Below, piece by piece: positions 32,082 through 42,460 of a stretch of DNA of 64,000 bases. Every line of letters begins with the position of its first letter. The stretch's first letter is position 1. A program made the position numbers and the translations under genes. The stretch is from Manihot esculenta (taxonomy: Eukaryota > Streptophyta > Magnoliopsida > Malpighiales > Euphorbiaceae): assembly GCF_001659605.2 (NCBI RefSeq), contig NC_035164.2, positions 335,001 to 399,000 of the forward strand. Direction: 5' to 3'. Under the pieces are notes generated by a model. It was not told the DNA's origin. It made no database searches and saw only the letters and a list, made by a program, of their open reading frames with translations.

Positions 32082-35000
32082 TTCCCTTCCACTTGTAAAG
32101 AACTCGTCCTCGAGTTGTCATCAGCAGGGTAGTACTGAAATAGATATGCCACATTAAACGTCTTGGAAATTTTCATTTCATGTGGGAGGTCAAGGACATA
32201 GGCATTGTCATTGATCTTCTAAATGATCCGGAATGGACCAATCCTCTTGGCGTCAAGCTTTTTCTGTCCTCCACCACGCTCCTTGCGTAAATACACCATA
32301 ACTTGGTCACCGACATTGAAGGACTTGAAACGCCTATATTTATCAGCTATAACTTTATATTTGTCATTGGCTTCCGTAAGGCATTGTTGTACTTGCTTGA
32401 AAATATCCACGTGCTGCTTTGCCAGGTTGCTTGCTGCAAGACTGTTGTGATAACCTATGGGAAGTGCGATAAGTTCAACTGTATGCGCTGGGACTTTCCT
32501 GTACACAACAGCAAATGGTGACATCTTTGTGGAGCTGTGAATCGCACTGTTGTACGCAAATTCTGCTTGGGCAAGAGCAAGATCCCAAGCAGTTTTCTTG
32601 TTACTGCAGATGCAGCGTAGAAGACTGCCAAGTGTGCGGTTTACCACTTCAGTTTGTCCATTAGTTTGGAGGTGAGCAGCACTGCTGTATCGAAGTTCAG
32701 TCCCGAAGCGTTTCCATAAAGTCACCCAGAAGTGAGCTAGAAACTTCACATCTCTGTCAGAAGTAATGGTTTTGGAGACACCATGTAAGCGAACAATCTC
32801 CTGGAAAAACAGTTTTGCTACGTGGGAAGCATCATTAGTTTTCTTGCAGGGAATGAAATGCGCCATTTTAGAGAACCTGTCAACAACAACAAAAATGGAA
32901 TCAGATCCACGTTGAGTACGTGGAAGACCAAGAACAAAATCCATAGACAAGTCCTCCCAAGGATGGGCTGGAATAGGCAGTGGAGTGTATAAGCATGTAT
33001 TCTGCGAATGTCCCTTCTGAGTTTGACACACTGGGCACTTCTGAACCATTCGACCTGTATCCTTTTTTAATTGAGGCCAGTAAAAACGCTCCTCCAACCC
33101 AGCAATAGTCTTGTCACGCCCCAAATGACCACTCAAACCTCCTCCATGGATCTCGCGAATCAACTTCTCCCGCAAGGAAGATCGAGGGATGCATAACCTG
33201 TTCTCCTTAAAAAGAAAGTCATCATGTATCAAGAACCCATCAGTAGGCTGGTGAGTCTGGACTCTGGCCCATATATCAGCAAAATCATCATCTGTAGCAT
33301 ATAAATCCTTTAGGAATTCAAAACCTACAACCTCCTGATTAACTGTAATCAACAGAGCAGCCCTCCTACTCAAAGCATCTGCCACCTTATTACTATGGCC
33401 AGCCTTATGTTTGATGACATAATGAAAGGCTCCAAAGTAAGCTGCCCATCGGGCATGCATCTTATTCACATGTTTTTTAGTTTTAAAATGGATCAGAGAT
33501 TGATGATCTGTGTGAATAATAAATTCTCGTCCCATCAAATACTGCTCCCAAGTTTTAAAAGCTCGGAATACTGCATATAGTTCCTGCTCATAAGTAGACC
33601 ACTTCTTTCTAGTTTCATTCAGTTTTTCACTAAAGAAGGCAATAGGCCTTTTAGACTGTGACAATACTCCTCCAATCCCAACTCCACAAGCATCACATTC
33701 AATCTCAAACAGTTTATCAAAATCAGGTAGAGTAAGAATAGGGGCAGAAGTAAGCTTATCTTTAATCTCTTCAAAGCTCTTGTTGGCAGCTTCAGTCCAT
33801 GCAAATTTCTGCACTCTCTCTTTCTTCAAGCAATCTGTGATAGGGGCAACAATGCTGCTGAAATTTCTGATAAACCGTCGGTAGAAAGTGGCAAGGCCAT
33901 GAAAGCTGCAAACTTCAGAAATAGTTTTGGGGATGGGCCAATTTCGTATTTCTTCTACCTTCGTCTCATCAACATGTATCCCTTCTGCACTAACAACGAA
34001 TCTCAGGAACAGAACGCGCTCCGTCATATAGATGCACTTCTTAAGATTAATAATCAACTCACTTTCTTGTAGGGCCGTCATGACTTGACGGAGATGCTAA
34101 AGATGTTCTTCCTCACTGCGACTAAATATCAAAATGTCATCAAAATAAACAACCACAAATTTGCGTAAGAAAGGATACAAAACCTGGTTCATGAGTCGCA
34201 TAGAAGTGCTAGGTGCATTTGTTAAAGCAAAGGGCATAACCAGCCACTCATACAAGCCTTCCTTAGTCTTGAAGGCAGTCTTCCATTCATCTCCCTCCTT
34301 GATCCGAACTTGGTGATAGCCACTTTTGAGGTCGATTTTAGAAAAGACTTTAGCCCCGGATAGCTAATCTAGCATGTCATCCAATCGTGGGATAGGAAAT
34401 CGATATTGAACTGTAATTTTGTTGATGGCCCTGCTATCCACGCACATTCTCCAAGTCCCATCTTTCTTTGGAACTAATAGGGCAGGTACTCCGCAGGGGC
34501 TAATGCTCTCCCGAATATGCCCCTTCTTCAGTAATTCTTCCACCTGTTCTTGGAGGATTTCACTCTCCTTTGGACTCATCTTGTAATGAGGCAGATTCTG
34601 TAATTTTGATCCAGGAATGAGATCAATCTGATGTTGGATATCCCGCAGGGGTGGAAGCTTTGATGATTCCTCCACTATCTTAGGAAACTCCTTCAACAAC
34701 TCTTTGACGGGCGGTGGTAAAGATGGTGCATCCTCCATTGTACTTTTTTCTTTCACCAATAAAGTCTGTGTGCCCCCAGATTTCTCAACTGCGCCTGATA
34801 GCTTCTGCACTCCCGTAGAAATAGCAACAACATTCTTCTCTTTCACTTTAGAATGTTTCGCAGAACCGGAAGGCAAGATAGTAATCTTCTTTTGATTCCA
34901 CGTGAACATGTATGAGTTCTCCTTCCCTTTATACAAAGCATCAACATCGAACTGCCAAGGGCGGCCTAGCAAAATTCCACAACAATCCATATCCACAACA

Positions 35001-35242
35001 TCACAATTAACAAGTTCAGTATAAGATTTACCGATCGAGATAGGCACGCTGCAGATTCTGTTGCCCTCAATTGTCGGACCTTCCTTAATCCATCCGACTT
35101 TGTATGGCGAAGGATGCGGCTGTGTAGGCAACTGCAATTTCTCCACCAATTGCTTAGCTATCAGATTCTCACAACTGCAGCTATCTATAATTAGCCTGCA
35201 AATTGCCTCTCCTATTCGACACTTTGCTTGAAAAATCTTCAT
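32030..35242 (-). pseudogene. Pol pseudogene of element H (protease, RT, RNase H, integrase)
   Basis: A single reading frame interrupted only by three TAG codons at 34364-34366, 34097-34099 and 32219-32221; no frameshift is needed. Protease-like segment IIDSCSCENLIA has Cys where the active-site D-S-G glycine is expected. RT motifs: [17 protein letters not shown] and FDDILIFS. RNase [19 protein letters not shown] and [10 protein letters not shown]. Integrase: HHCC finger (GHLGRDKT to CPVCQTQKG), then [16 protein letters not shown] and [12 protein letters not shown] with D, D and E kept. The C-terminus (GPFRII to FNVAYL) is of chromovirus type. No upstream Gag is fused; the first Met (35242) lies in what was the Gag-protease linker. 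The enzyme set is inactive as it stands. Confidence 0.88.
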
Positions 35243-35283
35243 CCTTTGCGTTTCATCCTCCTGTTTTGTTGAACATAAGATTT

Positions 35284-35434
35284 CTTCACCACATAGGTGA
35301 CTTCAGGATTGGCGGCCACATGGGGATGTGCGGCGGCGGCGGGTTGGTTGCAGGGTCAGCTGTCCGATCATCTCCCTCAATTCTGCCAAGGATGCCTCAA
35401 TCGCAGCAAGTCGCGCCTCTTGGTTATCTGCCAT
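35284..35434 (-). pseudogene. gag stub of element H
   Basis: From the ATG at 35434 the frame gives MADNQEARLAAIEASLAEL and REMIGQLTLQP, a typical chromovirus Gag start, then breaks. Most of gag (over 1 kb) is deleted between here and the protease segment. Confidence 0.6.
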
Positions 35435-35445
35435 GGTCGAACTTC

Positions 35446-35457
35446 GCTCTGATACCA
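35446..35457 (-). other. Primer binding site, initiator-Met tRNA type (element H)
   Basis: TGGTATCAGAGC on the - strand, three bases from the 5' LTR end at 35461. Confidence 0.9.
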
Positions 35458-35460
35458 ATC

Positions 35461-35969
35461 TGATACAGGACTATTTAGACTCCGTCAGGAGTTTCAACCA
35501 ATATCGTTTGGTTAAGACGAAATAAGAGAAAAGATAGGCTAAAAGACGAAAAGTCTTATTGAAATTTCTTAAAAATTGGAAAGTGAAAAAAAAGTTTCTA
35601 ATAGCCAAGGGAGGCTATTTATAATAGAAATAAAATAATTCTAATCCTAATAGGAGTCTAAAATCCTAATAGCCAAGGGAGGCTATTTACAATAGAAATA
35701 AAATAATTCTAATCCTAATAGGAGTCTAAAATCCTAATAGCCAAGGGAGGCTATTTACAATAGAAATAAAATCCTAATATGCAAAAATAATCCTAATCCT
35801 AATAGGAGTCTAAAATCCTAATAGCCAAGGGAGGCTATTTACAATAGAAATAAAACTCTAATATGCAAAATTATAAAAATACCCAAAATATCCAAAATAA
35901 TAATTAAAATATAAAAGTTAGCACCGGTCCAAGTCTGCCATAAAATCCAAGGCTAGTTGTTCCGTGTCA
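35461..35969 (-). repeat. 5' LTR of element H, 509 bp
   Basis: TGACACGGAAC (35969) to CCTGTATCA (35461) on the - strand. Four tandem units lie in U3. The last unit carries TATAAATAG near 35616-35625 where the other units have TGTAAATAG, so this is the likely TATA box. Confidence 0.9.
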
Positions 35970-35974
35970 TTGGA

Positions 35975-36560
35975 ACCTTTCTATGTAGAACGGTTAAATT
36001 TCAACCACAAGTGAGAATAATTCACGTCAGTTGGAGCCAACCATGTGCTTGCCTAAACAAACAATACATGGCAAAAGAGAGAAACCGTGAAAAACCCACC
36101 AAACCCTGAAGCTTCATATGGCCAAGTTGTGGCCCTGCTTACAACTTGCAATTGAACCGAACCAAACATTTGAAATTATTAGCTAGGAAGTAATATTTTT
36201 CGGTTCAAACAAAAATTAAAAGTGAAACTTGAACGGTAGTATTTGGCTATCTAGAATGCAGACAAACTTCACCAAACATGTTCTTGGATGCTTTCTAACG
36301 ATATGTATATTAACTTTATTGTAGCTTCATCGAAGACTACTAAAAATTTGTCGAATGAATATTAGGAGTTTTTAAACATCATCTCTAACATAATAATGGA
36401 CTTCAATAACTATGCTCATATATTAGCCTAGCTGCATACTCCCTTATAGACGCTCTTATTGAACCAAAAGGCATAAACTCTTGGACGTCATCTTATTGCT
36501 GTTACTATAGACATGTCAATGTATTTTAAGGTTTTCAGGTGAAGATAAAAAAATTCTTAG
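35975..36560. other. Spacer without recognised features
   Basis: No coding frame, no long repeat and no LTR end seen. Confidence 0.6.
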
Positions 36561-36733
36561 GCTTTTTATAAAAAGTAGGGGACTGAAAAGAAATTTTGCC
36601 AAACAGAATTGAGGGAAAAAAATTGACAAATTTTAGCCTCTGCCGCTGGCATTTCGCCCCCTGTTTGATAATTTTTTTTCGTCTCGCCTCTTTTTGGCAA
36701 ATTTACTTTTTATTCCCTGTTTTTATAAAAAGC
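36561..36733. mobile_element. MITE-like foldback element, about 173 bp
   Basis: Imperfect terminal inverted repeats of ~38 bases: 36561-36600 begins GCTTTTTATAAAAAGTAGGG; 36696-36733 ends CTGTTTTTATAAAAAGC. The core is not coding. No clear target duplication flanks it, so the superfamily is not assignable. Confidence 0.6.
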
Positions 36734-36902
36734 ATAATATTTTTTAGCAATATTTATGTTCACTGACATATAAAGTTATGTTCTCCAGTCCAGACATCCT
36801 TTCTATTTGGTATAGATTCAATTCTTCTGGTCCACATTCTTTGATGCGGGATTCAAATATGAATTCCATAGTCGCACAGGCTTTATGAATAGGAAAAATT
36901 AA

Positions 36903-37274
36903 TGTTAGCAAAAAATGCAAAATTAGTTATTCTATTTTTAAGAGTCATGTAACTAGTGGTTTAGCTATGTTCTCAATGGTTAAGTTATGTTTTTAGTGGT
37001 TAACGCTTGCAAGTTATTTTTTTTTTCTTAGTGGTAGGAGAGTAATTTTTTATGTTATTTAATGATTTCTTGTTTTTAGGAGATGATTATGTCTCCCTCT
37101 TATATTTACTTTTATATTTAAGTGCAACAATTTAATAAAAAAAATTATAGAGATTTTTAGTACTTCAATTCAAGAGATTTTTAGGTTCTTTCTAAAGAGT
37201 TGCAACCATACGTCACAAAAAGAAAATTTCGTTCCCAAAAAATTCTAATCCGATCATTTCTAAGGACTCTATCA
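36903..37274 (+). repeat. 5' LTR of gypsy relic I
   Basis: Pairs with 41709-42063; shares the stretch around AATTATGTCTYYCTCTT and the ATAATTCAATAAAA-like end of R. Confidence 0.8.
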
Positions 37275-37289
37275 TTTTGGTATCAGAGT

Positions 37290-37780
37290 TAGGGGTTATG
37301 GGTAACTCAATCCAATAACAATTTGATCGAATTCTTACCTTATTTTTGGAATAGCAGCAAGCTGCCAACAAGGCTCGCCGAGAAGAACTAAATGTTAAGT
37401 TGGAATCTCTTACCCGTGACATTAACAACTCTAACCGAGTACCTGTGATTGGGAAAGCACCACTCTCGCTCATCCAAAGGCAAATGAGTAGTAGAATCAA
37501 TAGGTTCAGATAATTCAGGTAATAGTACGATTGTTTCAAAATTTACCAAATTAGATTTCTCTCGTTTCAATGGTCAAAAAGATTTATTAAGATGACTGAG
37601 TAGGTGTGAACACTTCTTTCAACACCAATAAGCCTTTGTAGAAGAAAATGTCAGTCTAACTTATTTTTATTTGGAATGTACAACTCAATTGTAGTTCTTA
37701 CCATTAATGCAGAATTTTTCGACTTTAGAAGAGTTCAAAAACTAATGCAATCTCCGTTTTGAGTCATTGATCTGTAATAA
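37290..37780 (+). pseudogene. gag relic of element I
   Basis: On the + strand short frame pieces read EELNVKLESLTRDINNSN, then KFTKLDFSRFNGQKDLLRW-like and FFQHQ-like segments, broken by several stops and shifts. This is the N-terminal Gag region of a gypsy element. The 108-codon - strand frame at 37213-37539 is its antisense. Confidence 0.6.
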
Positions 37781-37784
37781 CAAA

Positions 37785-40700
37785 TATTGAAAAAATAAAA
37801 TAAAATAATAAAATCTGAGTCGTGTCGTACACTGTCCTTAAATATTTATTTTGCAATCTCCAGGACAAAACAAGTTTTTCTGAAATTTTAATTTTCAGAT
37901 CAAAACAACAAAAAATTATTTCTAATTTATAACCCAACAGAAAGAGAAGTAATAAAGTAGAAAATTGGTATGTTCGTTACAAAAATCTTGAGATAATATA
38001 ATAAAATCATAACGCTCAAATTTAATATTGTATTTAAATATAAAACCTATAATAACAAAAAAATCTCACAAATAAAATTTTCAACGACCACAAAAGCTTT
38101 TGAAATCTAAATTCATTTTACAACAATCCCCACATATTTCAAAAAAAATTTTATTGCTGAATTTAAAAATTTAGTGTATGTTTCGAATTAGTATCTTTTG
38201 GACTATGAACCAGATTTAAATTAATAAGACTTAACATATAGAGTAATTGGTGAAATTTTTATTTTTATTAATCAAAAACTCTTTTTTGTATGCTAATATC
38301 ACATCAATCTTATAACACTCTATAAATCTTGTTGTCAATATTGTTTTGTGCTAATAGGCCATGCGCACGCCTATTAGTAGTACTCTAGATTATATCACAA
38401 TCTCATAGAAGCGGCTCAACTCCACACTTATAAGCCTGTTAGTAGTGCTCTAAAGATTATGCCACAGTCTCATAGAAGTTGCTCCACTCCACACTTATAT
38501 AGGTGATATCATCAAGTGTATACTGTAATTTATACACCATCCATAAAGGATATGAATATGATTAAAAACTTTATCCCATCCTCTCATTAATAATGTCTGT
38601 CACTTCTCACACCATTAGAAGAGACAACATTAAATAGTGCTAGCAGAACTAACAAACAAATAATTTGTTATTACCCATATAAACACTATAGGAAAGGACA
38701 ACATTAAATAGTGTTAGCAGAACTAACTAATAAATAACTTATTATTACCCATATAAACATTTTTCATGGAATCTCCGATTAGAAAGATTGGGTTGCTATC
38801 ACTGTTAATTTCATATTGGTTCAAGTCTCATTCCATGATGTTTCATTTATTAACTTCTTTCTTAAAAATAGTCAAAGAATTTATCAAATTCAATGACTTC
38901 ACATAATTAATGGATATAATTTCATTTCTCAGCAGCTGCTCAACCATATCATATCTTAGATAAATATGTCTATTTTTATTATTGAAAATTTTATTCTTTG
39001 CAATAACTATTATCATTTGACAATCATAATATATAAATGATATTGATTTTATTTTCAACATAGTATTTATTAAGAAATTTCTTAACCACTCAAGTCTCAT
39101 TATCATCTAATTCCAGAGTAACAAACACTGATCTATAGTGGTTTTGACAATAATAATTGATTTTCAAGTAATTGCACCACCAATTAAATACATAATCGCT
39201 AGTGGATTTATTTCATTTGAATCTAAATTTCAATTAATATTACTGTATTCTTCTACTACAGTGGGACATCCACTATATAGAATATCATAACTTATAGTAC
39301 CGTTCAAAACTAGTCCAATGACAATGATTAGATTATATGTAAATTTGCTTAGTCTACATAGCATAAACTATATCAAATCTAAAAAAATTCAATAAATGCA
39401 ACAATCTTCTACTAATTTGTGCATATCTAAATTGAGCAATAATATAATCTCTATTCTTCTTTGAAAATTAGCATTATATGGGGTATTCACTAGTTTGACA
39501 TTGAGATATCTAAATTTTTTTGCTCTTGTGATATAATTATATTATCATTCTAATTTTAATACCCAACTCACATTTGCTTCTTTTATACATTTTATAATAA
39601 ATTTATGAATAAGAGAACATTTAATTTCACATGCTATATTATAATTTGTATCAAATATAAGCATATCATTCACATATGAACAAATAATCACAAGTTCATT
39701 ATGTATAAATTTTATAAACATATATACTAGCTAAATCTTAGTGAAATATCTCATATCATCATTTAGGTACTTATTTCAAACCATATAAAAATTTAAGAAT
39801 TTTATTTTCTTGATTAGAAATAAGACAATTCTTATACCACACGAAATATAAACATAATTTTTAGCAAAATACCTCACACTTTTAAATATTTAGGTTAATT
39901 TTATAAAAATTTCATAATTCGTAGAAGTCTATGAATTTATTATTTTGTATTTTTCTATTGCATTACTCTTAATACTACTATGAATAAAATAAATGCAAGC
40001 ATGTATAAAAGTAATAGCATTTTATAATAATTTATTATTCTAAACTTTTCAAAAATAAAAGATCACTAAAATTCCAAATAAAAAAATAGGTGCAACTATC
40101 CATATTTACATATTTTTAGAGGAAGTAAGGGAGGTAGAGTTAAGTTTTTATTTTTATCTTTGATTTCTGAGTTTGTAGTTGCCCTTGAATCTAACTTATC
40201 TGAATATTTTGTCCAACTCTATTTTTAAAAAAGTTAAATTACCTAACAAATAAATAATTTTTTTAATGTCCAACTTAACAACAAAAAAAAAGTCATCCTA
40301 ATCATTTATAATTAAAAAAATAAATCATTTATTCTACAAATTAATTCTCGGATGCTATAAAAAATCTGTTATAATTTGAAATTAAAAGAAAATATTGATT
40401 ATCATTTTTAATTTTTTAAACAAATATAATTCTATGGATCCCATTATCATCCATTTTTTATTTTTTTATTTTTTTTTTGAAACTCATTTTAAATTGAGTT
40501 TATAAATTTAGTATTTGATGGAGGCATATCAAATTCAGTAGGCTAAAAAAATTTTAAAAAATAATAAAAATATTAATAATAATAAACTCATATGACTTTA
40601 TTGTCTACTCCAGCTTTTAACAGTAATAATTTTTAATAATCGAGATTTTAGAATAGATCTTTAATTATTTTCTCTCGCCATTAAAATATAAAATTCTCTT

Positions 40701-41187
40701 TCATAATTGAAGGAAGGATAAAACTTTCACCCACCATTAAAGAATAAGATTCTCTCCATCATTAAAGAATAAGACTAAATTCTTAAAATTATTGAAAAAA
40801 TATAATAAAATAATAAAATCTAAATTGTGTTAGACACTGTTTTAAGGATTTATTTTGCAAACTCTCAAGATACAACATGTTTTTCTGGAATTCTAATTTT
40901 TAGGATCAAAATGATAAGAATTTACCTCTAATTTATAATCTAGCAGAAAGGAAAGGAATAAAATAGAAAATGTAAGTGATTTTCTTTGTGAAGATGCATG
41001 CTATTTATAGTGAAAAAAAATAGTCATTTTAAACTGTTATAAAAATTTTAAAATAATATAATAAAATCATAAATATTAAATTTAATATTATATTTAAATA
41101 TCAAACCTACAACAATAAAAAAAAATCTCATAAATAAAATATTCAACTATCATAAAATTTTTTGAAATCTAAATTCATTTTACAACA
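37785..41187 (-). mobile_element. Decayed Ty1/copia element (J) nested in relic I
   Basis: LTRs at about 37785-38125 and 40793-41187; on the - strand both start TGTTGTAAAATGAATTTAG, and a purine-rich AAATATGTGGGGA precedes the left one. ACAAA on each side (37780-37784, 41188-41192) is a possible target duplication. The body is AT-rich and full of stops. Confidence 0.7.
38843..40120 (-). pseudogene. Copia pol relic (RT end and RNase H) of element J
   Basis: The clearest piece is 38843-39106: EWLRNFLINTM, YYDCQMIIVIAKN and NRHIYLRYDMVEQLL match the copia RNase H segment (WL, D-x-Q/A, NxKSRHIxLRxHxV). Further upstream on the - strand, fragments such as SGYPTVLEGY-like and ANWISDSNE-like segments continue toward RT with many stops. 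Not functional. Confidence 0.7.
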
Positions 41188-41708
41188 ACAAATTGTGTGG
41201 GAGCTAGCAAAATTAAAACGGTTGCCGACTCCCAAACACAATTTGAGGTTATTGTCTCTCGAGCTGAAAGCCTCACCCGAGATTAAAAAAAAAAAACAAT
41301 TTTATCTTAGCGGGTTATAAGAATACATTGATGTGGATGTGGAACTTTACCAACCAACAAACCTGGTTATCGGCACAAGCATGTTAAGACTATGAACAGA
41401 AAAATTGGTCCATATGTAATGCAAGTTCTTTAACCAATCATTTATCTCAACAAACAATAGAAGTAAAAGGTACCTAAATCATTAAGCGCTTGAACTGCAA
41501 TGAGATGGAGGAACGACGATGAAAAAGACTTTGTTTTAACCGTGATAAACCCTTTGTTCGAGGACATCAGTATAAAAAATTATTCTGGCTGAATTTAGCA
41601 GATGACGACATAGGTGATATTGCAATGGACCAATTACTGGCTGAATAGTTTCCAAAAAATTTTCTGAGTTTGCACTTGAGTACAAGCACATAGTAGAGGA
41701 GAGAGTAA
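41188..41708 (+). pseudogene. pol tail relic of gypsy element I
   Basis: Weak traces only, such as a D(D)I..QW-like segment and a QFP/FQK segment that resemble the integrase C-terminus, just before the purine tract. Heavily mutated. Confidence 0.35.
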
Positions 41709-42063
41709 TGTTAGCAAATAATGCAAGTTAATTTTTTGCAAATTAGTTATCCTATTTTCAAAAGTCACGTAGTTAGTAGTTAATCCATGATATAAATAGT
41801 GCAAGTTAGTTTTTACATTTTCTCAGTGGTGGGAGAGTGATCTTTTATGTTGTTTAATGGTTCTTTGTTTGTAGGAGATAATTATGTCTTTCTCTTGTAT
41901 TTAAGTACAATAATTCAATAAAAGAAATATGAGAAAAATGGCATGAGTTTTTGAGTGCTTCAACATCAAGAGATTTTCAAGTTCTCTCTGAAGAGCGTTC
42001 TATTGCAACTATAGATCACAAAAAGAAAATTTCAAACTCAATCCATTTCTAAAGACTCTAACA
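41709..42063 (+). repeat. 3' LTR of gypsy relic I
   Basis: Matches 36903-37274 with many substitutions and small gaps. Confidence 0.8.
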
Positions 42064-42460
42064 ATAACACATCTATAATATTTGTGAAAGTGTTGGTGTC
42101 TCCTGTCAGTACTAGGTGCCTAATGCATCGTCTTATGGAGGTGGCTTAAAATTTAAATGGAATACAGCAGTACTTGATTAACGGCCCCTTTCTTTTGCTG
42201 TTGCAGCTCACAAGAAAAAAAAATGTAATAAAAACAACGTTGTAACAATAATATTTTGTAAGTGAACCCAAAACAAGTCCATACCAACAAAATTCGAACA
42301 CATACAGCATGAATAAAGTGCTTCTATTGGCTACTAAGATCCATACAGCTCTATGCGATTCCATTTACAAATGAATTAGCTACTGGGTGATAGTTAACTT
42401 CTAACATTTCTAAAGATATGCAGGTACAACTTTTCTGCAAATAAAATAGGTAGAGTACTT
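42064..42460 (-). other. 3' flank of the coiled-coil gene
   Basis: No coding frame with family features. Likely contains the 3' UTR of the gene ending at 42461. Confidence 0.5.

Larger units (their letters stand above)
31434..35974 (-). mobile_element. Rearranged Ty3/gypsy chromovirus-like element (H) with inverted LTR ends
   Basis: The insert is 31439-35969 and is flanked by TTGGA on both sides (31434-31438 and 35970-35974). The body reads on the - strand: 5' LTR 35461-35969, primer site 35446-35457, a gag stub, a pol pseudogene and the start of a 3' LTR (31948-32081). Instead of finishing that LTR, the left end is an inverted U3 copy (31439-31947) starting TGACACGGAAC on the + strand. Both outer ends are therefore U3 termini. 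Gag is almost entirely missing and pol has three in-frame TAG codons. Confidence 0.85.
36903..42063 (+). mobile_element. Decayed Ty3/gypsy relic (I) with nested copia element
   Basis: LTRs at 36903-37274 (372 bp) and 41709-42063 (355 bp) both start TGTTAGCAAA; the first ends CTCTATCA, the second CTCTAACA. A primer site TGGTATCAGAGT follows at 37278-37289, and a purine tract GTAGAGGAGAGAGTAA precedes the 3' LTR. A gag relic fills 37290-37780 and a pol tail relic 41188-41708. The LTRs differ at many positions, and no perfect 5-bp duplication remains (ATTAA versus ATAAC), so it is old. Confidence 0.8.

Noticed and set aside
37213..37539. 108-codon - strand frame with a hydrophobic start, possible small membrane protein
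   Set aside because: It is antisense to the gag relic of a gypsy element next to a primer binding site.
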